Assembly (NCBI GenBank): GCA_035283065.1
Contig: DATEUP010000179.1
Coordinates: 1-12,022 of the forward strand
DNA length: 12,022 nt
From: DATEUP01 sp035283065
Lineage (GTDB): Archaea > Thermoplasmatota > DTKX01 > DATEUP01
Reading direction: 5' to 3'
Under the pieces are notes generated by a model. The model made no database searches. It was not told where the DNA came from and worked only from the letters and a program-made list of their open reading frames with translations. The position numbers and the translations under genes were made by a program. Each line of letters starts with the position of its first letter. Position 1 is the first letter of the stretch. Positions 1 to 6,500 of this stretch are shown here, piece after piece.

Positions 1-1135
1 TCGAGAGCTTCTCGCCTTTCTTGAATTTCTCCATCATCGTGTCCGTCTTCTTCTCCTGCCGCCGCTCGGCTTCCGCTCGGCGGACCTCGCGCCTGCGCCG
101 CCGGATCCCCGAGATGATCTTGTCGAGGTCCTTGACGTGCCGGATGAGGTCGATGTGCCGGAAGTGCTCCTCGTCGGCCTGCCTCTTGTTCGCGATGAAT
201 TCCCCTTGCGCGTCGTCGGCCTCCTTGCGCATCAGGTCGGCTTCCTCGTAGAGTTTCATCATCGCGTCGTGCTCGGCCTGGGCGCCCCGCGCAAGCTCCG
301 AAAGAGCCCGGTGCTGCGCCTCGGCGTCCTGCTTCGCCTGCCGCGCGGCCGTGACCGCGCCGAAGACCTCCTTGTCGGCTTCCATCCACGACTCCGCCTG
401 GCGGACCTCGTGCGCGAGCCGCTTGAGCTCCGCGGTGAGCTCCTTTTCCTTGGGCGGCGTGTGGACCTGCGTCTGAAGGCGGAATTCGAGCGCGCGCATC
501 TCCTCCTTGAGCCGGGGCACGGGCACCGTCGTCTCCCGGTGCCGCTCGCGCTTGAGCTTCGAGGCGGCATCCCCGAGCTCGTTGGCCTTGAGGTTGAGCT
601 GGTCCCTCAGGACCTTGGCGGCCTTGACCCCCTCGTTGAGCCCGTTGCGCTTCTCGCGGTGCTCGGACGCCTCGGCCACGCGCTTGGCGACCTCGGCGTT
701 CAGCCGGTCGCGGTTCTCCGCAAGGACCCTGGTTCGCGCGTTCAGCTTGTCGCGCTCGACCTTGTGGTCTTCCGCCTCGAAGTTGATCTCGTCGCGCTTC
801 TTCTCGAGCTCCGCAAGCCCCTCGGGGCCCTCGAGCCCTTCGATTTCCTCCGCGATCTTTTGGAGGTAGGCTTCGGCGTCGGCCGGCGGCGCCGTAGTGA
901 GGTCGGACTCGGCAATCATCGCGCGCCTTTGGATGTCCGTAAGCGGAGGCGGCGACTCGGATTCGGGGGGCGGGGGCTCGGCTTCGGGAGACGGCGGGGC
1001 CGGCGCATCGGGCGCCGCGGCCGTTTGGGGGGTCGCGTCTTCGGCAGGTGGACTCGTGGGCTTTTCGGGTGGCGTTTCACCGGATTGCTCCGGGGCCGGG
1101 GTCTTTTCCTCCGCACTGCCTCCCAGTTTTCCCAC
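1..1135 (-). CDS. Archaeal coiled-coil protein (COG1340-like), C-terminus outside the window
   Basis: Reading the minus strand, an open frame runs from a GTG at 1135 to the window edge without a stop, so at least 378 residues are present and the C-terminus is missing. Residues 1 to about 68 are a low-complexity Pro/Glu/Ala segment. From about residue 85 the chain is highly charged (Glu, Lys, Arg, Gln, Ala) and almost free of Pro and Gly, with leucines spaced as in long coiled coils. It resembles the uncharacterised archaeal coiled-coil family COG1340, whose role is unknown. The start is uncertain: GTG 1135 has no clear ribosome binding site, and an ATG at 919 just before the helical part would remove the low-complexity head. 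It follows glyA on the same strand after a 73-nt gap, and a TATA-like box in the end of glyA may give it its own transcript. A structural or scaffolding role would be inference. Confidence 0.75.
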   Translation of the reverse strand, partial: MGKLGGSAEEKTPAPEQSGETPPEKPTSPPAEDATPQTAAAPDAPAPPSPEAEPPPPESESPPPLTDIQRRAMIAESDLTTAPPADAEAYLQKIAEEIEGLEGPEGLAELEKKRDEINFEAEDHKVERDKLNARTRVLAENRDRLNAEVAKRVAEASEHREKRNGLNEGVKAAKVLRDQLNLKANELGDAASKLKRERHRETTVPVPRLKEEMRALEFRLQTQVHTPPKEKELTAELKRLAHEVRQAESWMEADKEVFGAVTAARQAKQDAEAQHRALSELARGAQAEHDAMMKLYEEADLMRKEADDAQGEFIANKRQADEEHFRHIDLIRHVKDLDKIISGIRRRRREVRRAEAERRQEKKTDTMMEKFKKGEKLS

Positions 1136-1208
1136 CTTCAAGGAGTCGTTCGACGAAGCCGCGCAAAGCAAAAGCGAATGGATGCAGCCAGGAATGCTGG
1201 CATTCGCG

Positions 1209-2501
1209 CTAAATCAGCTTGTGATATTTATACGCATCGAACCCGCCGTGGAAACAAAAGTGCACTTGGGTAAACGCGCGTTTGAAGGCGGAAACTTCTG
1301 CGCGGATGCGCGCGGGCTCCTCGGCCCGCAGCGCCGCGCGGGCCATGAACTGCGCGACCTCTTTCATCTCGCCTTCCCGCATCCCAACGCGGGTGCACTC
1401 CTGAACGCCGGCCCGCACGCCTGAGGGGTCCTGCGGGCTCCGGTCGCGGTCTTGGGGTAGCATGTTCTTGTTCGTGATCAGGTTGCACGACTCGAAGAGC
1501 TTCGACACCTTGGCCCCGCCCCCCTGCGCACGGACATCAATCGCAACCTGGTGCGAGCGGGTGAACCCGTTCTTCTCGCCAAGGACTTTGAAGCCCTCGG
1601 CGTGGAGGGCCTCCGCAAGCGCCCGCGAGTTCCTCACGGTCTGGCGCGCGTAGGCCTCGCCGAAGGCGACCCACTCGGCCATGGCCACGCCAAGCGCGGC
1701 CATCGCGTGGAGGTGGTGGTTCGAGACCACGCCGGGGAAGACCCGCGAGCGCAGCTTCTTGAGGAAGTCCTCGTCTTTCGAATCCGAGATGAGGATCCCG
1801 TGCTGGGGCCCCGGGAACGTCTTGTGCGTGGAGCCCGTGATCACATCCGCGCCCTCCCGCAGGGGGTCCTGGAACTCGCCTCCGGCGATGAGTCCGAGCA
1901 CGTGGGCGCCGTCGTACCAGCAGCGCGCGCCGACCTCCTCGATGGCCCCCCGCAGCTCCTTCAAGGGCACGGGGAAGAGGAAGAGGGACATCCCGAATTG
2001 GCAGACCTTCGGCCGCTCCTTGCGGATGAGGGCGATCGCGCCGTCGACATCGAGGTTCATCTCGGCCTCGTCGAACGGGTAGTTGACGGACCGCAGGCCG
2101 CGCAGGCCGACGGCGCCGAACCGCGCCGTCGAGATGTGCGCGCCGTCCGCGAGGTTCGGGGACGCGATGAGGTCGCCGGGCTCCGCAAGGGCAAAGAGCG
2201 CTGCCATGTTGGCCACGGTCCCCGAGATCGGCCGCGGGTCGGCAAGTCGCGCCTTGAAGATCCTCTCCCCGAGCGCCATCACGCGCTCCTCGACCTCGTC
2301 GACGAAGGTGTTCCCCTCGTAGTAGCGCTTCCCCGGGAGCCCCTCGGCATAGCGGTCCGCAAAGTCCGAGATCATCATCTCCTTGGCAAGGGGGCACATG
2401 ACATTTTCGGAGGCGATGAGGGGGATCGAGTCGCGGAACCACTCGCTGTGCCGCTCGACGCGCTCGCGGATGAACCGCGCGTCGGCCTCTCCCTCGGGCA
2501 T
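1209..2501 (-). CDS. glyA: Serine hydroxymethyltransferase
   Basis: Cytosolic PLP enzyme that interconverts serine and glycine and passes the one-carbon unit to a folate-type carrier (tetrahydromethanopterin in many archaea; carrier here unknown). The protein is 430 residues, normal for the family. Visible landmarks: LIASEN near residue 28, YAEGLPGKRYY at 51-61, the PLP-ring contact YDGAH at 197-201 (Asp198, His201), and the Schiff-base lysine Lys227 in STHKTFPGPQ. I chose ATG 2501, which gives the usual N-terminal distance to the IASEN motif. An in-frame GTG at 2585 would add 28 Arg/Ala-rich residues that resemble nothing in the family, but it lies close to the predicted start of transcription, so it is not excluded. 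The ATG has no Shine-Dalgarno sequence and would have a leader of about 85 nt. The promoter faces the divergent gene at 2649. Confidence 0.96.
   Translation of the reverse strand: MPEGEADARFIRERVERHSEWFRDSIPLIASENVMCPLAKEMMISDFADRYAEGLPGKRYYEGNTFVDEVEERVMALGERIFKARLADPRPISGTVANMAALFALAEPGDLIASPNLADGAHISTARFGAVGLRGLRSVNYPFDEAEMNLDVDGAIALIRKERPKVCQFGMSLFLFPVPLKELRGAIEEVGARCWYDGAHVLGLIAGGEFQDPLREGADVITGSTHKTFPGPQHGILISDSKDEDFLKKLRSRVFPGVVSNHHLHAMAALGVAMAEWVAFGEAYARQTVRNSRALAEALHAEGFKVLGEKNGFTRSHQVAIDVRAQGGGAKVSKLFESCNLITNKNMLPQDRDRSPQDPSGVRAGVQECTRVGMREGEMKEVAQFMARAALRAEEPARIRAEVSAFKRAFTQVHFCFHGGFDAYKYHKLI
1222..1234 (-). promoter_or_regulatory. TATA-like box inside the 3' end of glyA
   Basis: The minus strand reads GTATAAATATC here, a good match to the archaeal TATA box, while also encoding the C-terminal residues of GlyA. 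Transcription would begin near 1202, just after the glyA stop and about 65 nt before the GTG of the coiled-coil gene. Function is inferred from sequence alone. Confidence 0.35.
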
Positions 2502-2610
2502 GGCGCGTCGGGATGGGAGGGCGCGCAGAAAAAGGGCGCGACCCGCCGGCGCGGCACAAAGCGCTCGGCCCGTCGAGCCAGACACCGACGAGGTTGCCGC
2601 GCGGAAAGAA

Positions 2611-2621
2611 GCCTTAAATAG
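2611..2621. promoter_or_regulatory. Shared TATA element between glyA and the divergent 73-residue gene
   Basis: The AT-rich core CCTTAAATAG (plus) / CTATTTAAGG (minus) lies between two divergent genes in an otherwise GC-rich gap. On the plus strand transcription would start near 2643, about 6 nt before the GTG at 2649. On the minus strand it would start near 2590, about 5 nt before the alternative GTG (2585) of glyA. No second AT-rich core is seen in the gap, so one element may serve both directions. Confidence 0.45.
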
Positions 2622-2648
2622 AAACAGGGGCTACAAAAAACGACAGCC

Positions 2649-2870
2649 GTGAAGACCTACCTTAAACTCGCATTCAGCAGCGAAGGCGACAAGCCCTCGG
2701 TGATCGTCGACCGGCTGTGCAACCTCGGCTTCCGCCCGACCCAGGGCAACTACGACCTCGTGTACGACTGGGACAAAGAGGCCACGATCAAGGACATCAT
2801 CTGGTTCGGCGACAAGATCCACTCGACCTTGAAGGGCGCGAGGTGCACCTTCGAGCTCGAGACCGTCTAA
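2649..2870 (+). CDS. Conserved-looking 73-residue protein of unknown function
   Basis: A small acidic protein that I cannot assign to a named family. It looks like a compact alpha/beta fold: strand (YLKLAFSS, 4-11), helix (PSVIVDRLCNLGF, 16-28), strand (YDLVYDW, 35-41), helix (TIKDIIWFGDKIHSTL, 47-61) and a last strand (ARCTFELET, 64-72), a pattern like one half of a ferredoxin-like domain. There is no signal peptide, membrane segment or metal motif; it has two isolated cysteines (24 and 66). Evidence that it is real: codon use like its neighbours, the secondary-structure rhythm, and a TATA element about 30 nt upstream that would make a nearly leaderless GTG start. It ends 18 nt before the convergent archaemetzincin gene. 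Divergence from glyA suggests shared regulation but not a function. Confidence 0.8.
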   Translation: MKTYLKLAFSSEGDKPSVIVDRLCNLGFRPTQGNYDLVYDWDKEATIKDIIWFGDKIHSTLKGARCTFELETV

Positions 2871-2888
2871 AGGCACCAACGGCGCGCC

Positions 2889-3464
2889 CTAATTTGGGGG
2901 ACCGCTGCGCGGGGCCTTGCCACTCGCCCGGATTCGGCGAAGCCACTGCCTCTCGCACGACTCGCAGAACTTCCGCTCAAGCTGCCGCATTGCCGCAGGC
3001 TCGTGCGTCGCGTGCATGAGGCAATCGCGCTTGCGGCAGTGCACGATCCCCACGTTGTGCGCAAGCTCGTGCACGACGGCCGCGCTGAGTTGGTCGAGGA
3101 ACGCCTCGCTCGAGAGACCCCCTTGCCGGAAGGGCCTCGTCGAGAAGACCGCGCACCGCCCGTTGAGCTCGCCCATCCCGTAGACCCAGGGCTTCACGCC
3201 GTCGGTGACTTCGAGGTCCGTGAGCCCGAGGACGAAGTCCCCGCCCTCGCGCCGCAGGGCGGGAATCGCGTTGAGCGCTTGGAGGCGGGTCATCCCGGGG
3301 CCAACGAGCGCGCGGACGGCCTTGCCGCCCTCAACCGTCCGCGCGGCGAACCCGTGGTCTTCGAGGCGGCTCCCGACCCCGGAAAGGACCCCTGGGTCAA
3401 CCGCGCCGATCGCCACAACTTGCAGGACCGGGCGCGACGGCGCCTTTGCCCCTTTGCCCTTCAT
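2889..3464 (-). CDS. amzA: Archaemetzincin-type zinc metalloprotease
   Basis: A 191-residue protein of the archaemetzincin (peptidase M54) family. The zinc-binding active site HELAHNVGIVH is at 132-142, with three zinc-ligand histidines and Glu133 as the catalytic base. Cys143, Cys148, Met150, Cys167 and Cys170 follow; these match the family's second, structural zinc site and the metzincin Met. There is no signal peptide, so it should be cytosolic. The family's physiological substrates are poorly known. The reading frame stays open upstream to 3845, but the upstream part lies inside another gene and has odd composition. I chose ATG 3464 because family similarity begins with LQVVAIG at residue 14 and because this ATG overlaps the TGA of the PKD gene as ATGA, implying translational coupling. 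The Arg/Pro-rich tail after residue 175 is probably disordered. Confidence 0.93.
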   Translation of the reverse strand: MKGKGAKAPSRPVLQVVAIGAVDPGVLSGVGSRLEDHGFAARTVEGGKAVRALVGPGMTRLQALNAIPALRREGGDFVLGLTDLEVTDGVKPWVYGMGELNGRCAVFSTRPFRQGGLSSEAFLDQLSAAVVHELAHNVGIVHCRKRDCLMHATHEPAAMRQLERKFCESCERQWLRRIRASGKAPRSGPPN

Positions 3465-4216
3465 GGATTGTATTCGACCCGCACGGTCCCCGAGTACACG
3501 ACCGTGACGCTCGGCTGGCCGGGCGGGGGGATCGCGTAGTCGGCTTCGACCTTCAGCGTCCACGTGCCCGTGACCGTGAGGTTTGCGGCCAGGACCGTGA
3601 ACGCGACGGGGCTCTGGACCTGCCCGAAGGTCAGGGTAAAATTCGCCGCGTGTACAACGACGCTGTTCGGGTCGGCCAACGTGACGGTCACCTTCGCTCC
3701 GGCAAGCGATGAGGTGTTGAGGAGCAAACTCACGGACACGCGCGTCGCGTTCTTGTCGAGCGGGAACGTCTGGGTCGATGGCAGGCTCCCGGAGAGGGGG
3801 TTCTTCGTCGCCGTCCCCGAGGCGGCCTGGTTCAGGTTGACCCATACATGCGTCGAGGTCGTGTTCTTGGCGCCCTTGTTGTCCGTGACCTCGAGCCGCA
3901 CCGTGAGCGCTCCCGTGATCTCGTACTGGTGGGTCACGAGCGCGCCGGTTGCCGTCGTGCCGTCGCCAAATTCCCAGGCGAAGGCCTGGACACTCCCATC
4001 GGGGTCCGTCGAGTTCGAGGCGTCAAAGTAGATGCTGTCGCCCAGGCTGATGACGGCGTCGGTGGGCGAGACCCGGGGGAGGGGGAGCGCGTTCTGCGGC
4101 TGCGTCCCCGGCGAGCCTGGGCCGCCCGGAGCGATCACGACGGCGGCAACCCCCATGATGAGCATGAGGGCGAGCACGCCCCAGACGAGCCAACCCTCGC
4201 CCTTTGCCCCGGCCAT
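3461..4216 (-). CDS. Membrane-anchored PKD-domain surface protein
   Basis: A 251-residue protein with one hydrophobic segment at about 9-29 that can act as an N-terminal membrane anchor or uncleaved signal. A Pro/Gly spacer follows, then a PKD (immunoglobulin-like) domain at about 50-126 with the hallmark WEFGDG at 81-86 and LEVTDNKGA at 108-116. The rest (about 130-251) is Thr/Val/Ser-rich and predicted all-beta, probably a second beta-sandwich. Several Asn-X-Ser/Thr sites (for example Asn68, Asn118) fit a glycosylated surface protein. PKD domains usually mediate binding between surface proteins; no catalytic motif is seen. ATG 4216 directly precedes the hydrophobic segment. A TATA-like box (4247-4254) would start transcription about 8 nt upstream. 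The stop codon overlaps the start of the archaemetzincin gene, so the two are co-expressed, though one is exported and the other apparently is not. Confidence 0.85.
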   Translation of the reverse strand: MAGAKGEGWLVWGVLALMLIMGVAAVVIAPGGPGSPGTQPQNALPLPRVSPTDAVISLGDSIYFDASNSTDPDGSVQAFAWEFGDGTTATGALVTHQYEITGALTVRLEVTDNKGAKNTTSTHVWVNLNQAASGTATKNPLSGSLPSTQTFPLDKNATRVSVSLLLNTSSLAGAKVTVTLADPNSVVVHAANFTLTFGQVQSPVAFTVLAANLTVTGTWTLKVEADYAIPPPGQPSVTVVYSGTVRVEYNP

Positions 4217-4282
4217 CCTCTCGGCCGCGCCATCTCGGTGTGTCGGTAATAAGGGTCGCGACTCGCGCGCGCCCTTTGCCTC

Positions 4283-4990
4283 CTACGCGTCCCTGCGATC
4301 CTCGCGCCGGCGCAGGGACGGCGACTCGCCCGCCCCGAACTCCAGGATGTATTCGCCCGTGGGGAGGTCGCCGGCCTCCTCCGCAGTGAGCGCCCGGCTG
4401 GTCGCGCGGCCGCGCGGGTCGATGAGCGCGCTGTTGCCGTAGGGGTCCTTGAGGCTCAGGGTCACGGCAAGCTTCCCGCCGATCACACGGTCAAGCGCCG
4501 CGAGAATCTCGCCCCCGCGCGCATCCGTCTGGGGGGTCGCGAAGAGCGCCATGCCGCGGCGCACGGCGTCCTCGAAGTGGCGGAGCAGCCCCTCGACATT
4601 CGTGACCTCCGCAATGCTTGCGGGGCCGGGCTCCCAGAGCAAACCGAGCTCGGCAATCTCCACCGTGGCCGACGAGGACTTCACCGCGCGCACGAAGAGG
4701 TCCTGCTCGTCTTCCACGCGGATCGAATACGCGACCGGTGCCTGGATCCGGGGGATCAGCGTGTCGGCGTGCTTGAAGCCGCACTTGGCACACAGGAAAA
4801 CGGTCTCGAGGATCTCGCCGAAGTACGGGATGTCGAGCCGGAAAGTCAGCAGCGTCGCCCCGTCGGCCGAGCAGACCGGGCAGCGGGCGGTCGCGTAGTT
4901 CGCCTCGCCCTCGCCGAGTACGAGGGGCTCGTCGCTGCTCACGCGCACGCCGGGCGCCTCGCGTGGGGCCTCGTCCTTGCGCTCTGCCAC
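4283..4990 (-). CDS. ZPR1-type zinc finger protein
   Basis: A 235-residue protein with one ZPR1 module. The four-cysteine zinc finger is formed by Cys37/Cys40 (CPVC) and Cys67/Cys70 (CAKC), separated by the family signature RLDIPYFGEILETVFLC and followed by GFKHAD. The region to about residue 190 matches the beta-rich part of the ZPR1 module; the last 15 residues are a charged tail. Eukaryotic ZPR1 has two modules and binds translation factor eEF1A as a folding chaperone. Archaeal single-module proteins are less studied, and a link to translation-factor folding here is inference. The chosen start is GTG 4990; family similarity begins near residue 34, so the first 30 residues are poorly constrained. 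An AT-rich stretch at 5011-5020 would place transcription start almost on this GTG. The gene is divergent from the gene at 5100. Confidence 0.9.
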   Translation of the reverse strand: MAERKDEAPREAPGVRVSSDEPLVLGEGEANYATARCPVCSADGATLLTFRLDIPYFGEILETVFLCAKCGFKHADTLIPRIQAPVAYSIRVEDEQDLFVRAVKSSSATVEIAELGLLWEPGPASIAEVTNVEGLLRHFEDAVRRGMALFATPQTDARGGEILAALDRVIGGKLAVTLSLKDPYGNSALIDPRGRATSRALTAEEAGDLPTGEYILEFGAGESPSLRRREDRRDA

Positions 4991-5069
4991 GCTCCGGCCA
5001 AACGCCCTGCGCTATTTCTCCGCTTCTCTTCCCCCGCGCAAACGCAACGGTTCACCCATCCACCAAACC

Positions 5070-5078
5070 TACATATAC
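5070..5078 (+). promoter_or_regulatory. TATA box for the cysteine-rich gene pair
   Basis: TACATATAC stands out in GC-rich surroundings. Its centre is about 26 nt before ATG 5100, so the transcript would start on or within a base or two of the start codon. That predicts a leaderless mRNA and supports ATG 5100 as the start. Confidence 0.55.
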
Positions 5079-5099
5079 GGTCTGCCGAACTTCCGCGTG

Positions 5100-5324
5100 A
5101 TGGAGCCCAAGGAGCGGTGCGACATGTGCGCTCACTGGGACAACCGCCCCGAACTTGAGATGGCCTCAAACGCCGGCTACTGCGACTACCACGAGAAGAT
5201 GTTCAAGGCCGACTACTGGTGCAAGTTCTACCTCCACAAGACGTCGGCCGAGGCCCTCCAGTACCGCCGGGAGATCTACGGGGCCACCGACGAGGACGAC
5301 GAGGAAAACGAGATGGACGTTTGA
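5100..5324 (+). CDS. Small cysteine-rich, probably metal-binding protein
   Basis: A 74-residue protein that I do not recognise as a named family. It carries Cys7-X2-Cys10, then Cys28 (CDYH, with His31) and Cys41 (DYWCKFY), enough ligands for one zinc ion or a small iron-sulfur centre; which one cannot be told from sequence. The C-terminus is strongly acidic (DEDDEEN at about 64-70). There is no signal peptide or membrane segment. The start is ATG 5100, preceded directly by an in-frame GTG at 5097; the TATA box 26 nt upstream fits leaderless initiation there. The open frame continues upstream to 4977, but that part lies over the promoter and is not expected to be coding. It is followed after 16 nt by the double zinc-ribbon gene, so the two probably form an operon. 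Confidence 0.82.
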   Translation: MEPKERCDMCAHWDNRPELEMASNAGYCDYHEKMFKADYWCKFYLHKTSAEALQYRREIYGATDEDDEENEMDV

Positions 5325-5340
5325 GGGGGAAGGCCTGAAA

Positions 5341-5985
5341 ATGCTGCTTCCAGTCCTTGCCGGCGCCGCGCTCCAGCAGGCGACCGCATCGGGCGACATC
5401 GAGTTCAACTGCCCCTGGTGCAACACGCGCCTCGCCCTGTCGCCGAACGACTTCCGCAACGAGCGCGCGGTGATGTGCCCCCGCTGCAACAACCCCATCG
5501 ACCTCGACATCCAGAGGCGGCTTGCGCGCACGGCTCCAGTGGGGCGGCCCACGGCGCCGCCCTCGGCCCCCCCTTCGCCCGTCATGGAGACGAAGCGGAA
5601 GGTCACCGTGCCCAAGTCCTCGCCGCCGTCCTACGAAAAGGGCCCGCCCGAAAAGACGCAGACCCGCGAGCGGCTCGAGCACCAGATCCCCGCGGCGGCC
5701 CCAACTCACGAGCCGGCCGCGACCCCGCTCAACGCGCCGGCGCTCCAGAAGAAGGTCGATTGGTCGATCGACATCGACTCGAAGTTCGGGAGCATGCCGG
5801 CATCGGGGGGTTCTGTGCTTGATGCGGCACGCGGATCGCAAGGCACGGGGGTCCAACCCGTGCCCACGAGCGGGACGAGGCGGTGCGCTTCCTGCGGGTT
5901 CGAGAACCCCAGGGTCTCGCCGGAGTTTTCCTTCGGCTCGACGTTGAAATGCGCCTGGTGCAGCAAGCCGCTCCCCTCGCAGTAG
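5341..5985 (+). CDS. Protein with a zinc ribbon at each end and a Pro-rich linker
   Basis: A 214-residue protein of no recognised family. The N-terminal ribbon has Cys24/Cys27 (CPWC) and Cys46/Cys49 (CPRC); the C-terminal ribbon has Cys182/Cys185 (CASC) and Cys204/Cys207 (CAWC). Both have 18 residues between the CxxC pairs, so they may be copies of one fold. The middle (about 60-180) is Pro/Ala/Lys-rich and probably disordered, with a short ordered-looking patch around VDWSIDIDSKFG (139-150). The first 14 residues are mildly hydrophobic but too short and uncharged for a clear signal peptide. The frame is open further upstream, where it overlaps the preceding gene in another frame. ATG 5341 is preferred because it follows a purine-rich GAGGGGGAAGG stretch and sits 16 nt after the stop of the small cysteine-rich gene. 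Zinc ribbons of this kind often bind nucleic acid or protein partners; no function is assigned. Confidence 0.82.
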   Translation: MLLPVLAGAALQQATASGDIEFNCPWCNTRLALSPNDFRNERAVMCPRCNNPIDLDIQRRLARTAPVGRPTAPPSAPPSPVMETKRKVTVPKSSPPSYEKGPPEKTQTRERLEHQIPAAAPTHEPAATPLNAPALQKKVDWSIDIDSKFGSMPASGGSVLDAARGSQGTGVQPVPTSGTRRCASCGFENPRVSPEFSFGSTLKCAWCSKPLPSQ

Positions 5986-6032
5986 GGGAGGCGCAGGTGG
6001 GCGAGGCCCACGCTTGCGCTGGAGAAGAAAGG

Positions 6033-6140
<108 letters not shown>

Positions 6141-6164
6141 GGGATTCCGGGCAAGGGGTCGGCT

Positions 6165-6174
6165 CTATTAAAGG
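6165..6174 (-). promoter_or_regulatory. TATA box for initiator tRNA-Met
   Basis: The minus strand reads CCTTTAATAG, centred about 32 nt upstream of the tRNA 5' end, the usual distance for archaeal tRNA promoters with a short leader. Confidence 0.45.
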
Positions 6175-6215
6175 TTGAGCGCGCCCACTTTTCGAGCTTC
6201 GGGCGGGCCGAAGGC

Positions 6216-6437
6216 TCACGCGGTTTGCACATGGAGCGCTCCGTCCTTGTAGTACAGGAAGAGCTCCGCGCGCTTGAGCTTCTGGATTTTCGAAAGGCCC
6301 TGGTAGACCTGCGCCGTCGTCATCCCGAGGTCGGCCGCGGCCTCGGCCGTGTTCCATCCGTACTTCTCGAAGTCGTAAGACTTGATGTAGGCAAGGAGGC
6401 GTTCCTCCGACTCGTCGAGGGCGTCGGGCGGGGGCAT
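6216..6437 (-). CDS. Small helix-turn-helix (winged-helix-like) protein
   Basis: A 73-residue protein. Residues 8-22 form one helix (LDESEERLLAYIKSY), 29-37 and 41-54 look like the paired helices of a helix-turn-helix (TAEAAADLGMT, TAQVYQGLSKIQKL), and the last residues (RAELFLYYKDGALHVQ) look like the two strands of a wing. The whole chain is therefore about one winged-helix domain with no effector part. A role as DNA-binding regulator is inferred from this layout; no target is known. ATG 6437 lacks a Shine-Dalgarno sequence. A weak TATA-like stretch about 32 nt upstream suggests a short or absent leader. It is divergent from the membrane protein gene at 6501, and a 13-bp palindrome (6441-6453) lies directly in front of the start. 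It could regulate itself and its divergent neighbour. Confidence 0.82.
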   Translation of the reverse strand: MPPPDALDESEERLLAYIKSYDFEKYGWNTAEAAADLGMTTAQVYQGLSKIQKLKRAELFLYYKDGALHVQTA

Positions 6438-6440
6438 CAG

Positions 6441-6453
6441 GCGCTTGAAGCGC
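6441..6453. promoter_or_regulatory. Palindrome in front of the helix-turn-helix gene
   Basis: GCGCTT-G-AAGCGC is a perfect inverted repeat with a one-base centre, 4 nt upstream of ATG 6437 at the likely transcription start. This is a plausible place for an autorepressor site. In GC-rich DNA short palindromes also arise by chance. Confidence 0.3.
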
Positions 6454-6500
6454 GCTGGCCCGACTTGAAACTACCCCTCGGAGGGCGTGAGGCGACCACG

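Noticed and set aside
1187..1201. Small hairpin GCCAG-5-CTGGC after glyA as a terminator
   Set aside because: It has only five pairs and no T-run on the minus strand. Too weak to call.
137..1273. Long plus-strand open frame of 378 codons
   Set aside because: It lies antisense to the coiled-coil gene and has skewed Arg/Leu/Gly composition with no domain. The minus-strand frame has coherent coiled-coil content.
1551..2621. Long plus-strand open frame of 356 codons
   Set aside because: It is antisense to glyA, whose family motifs are clear. The frame is open because of high GC content.
3465..3845. N-terminal extension of the archaemetzincin frame
   Set aside because: It overlaps the PKD gene, shows no family similarity, and ATG 3464 fits both the family length and the ATGA overlap.
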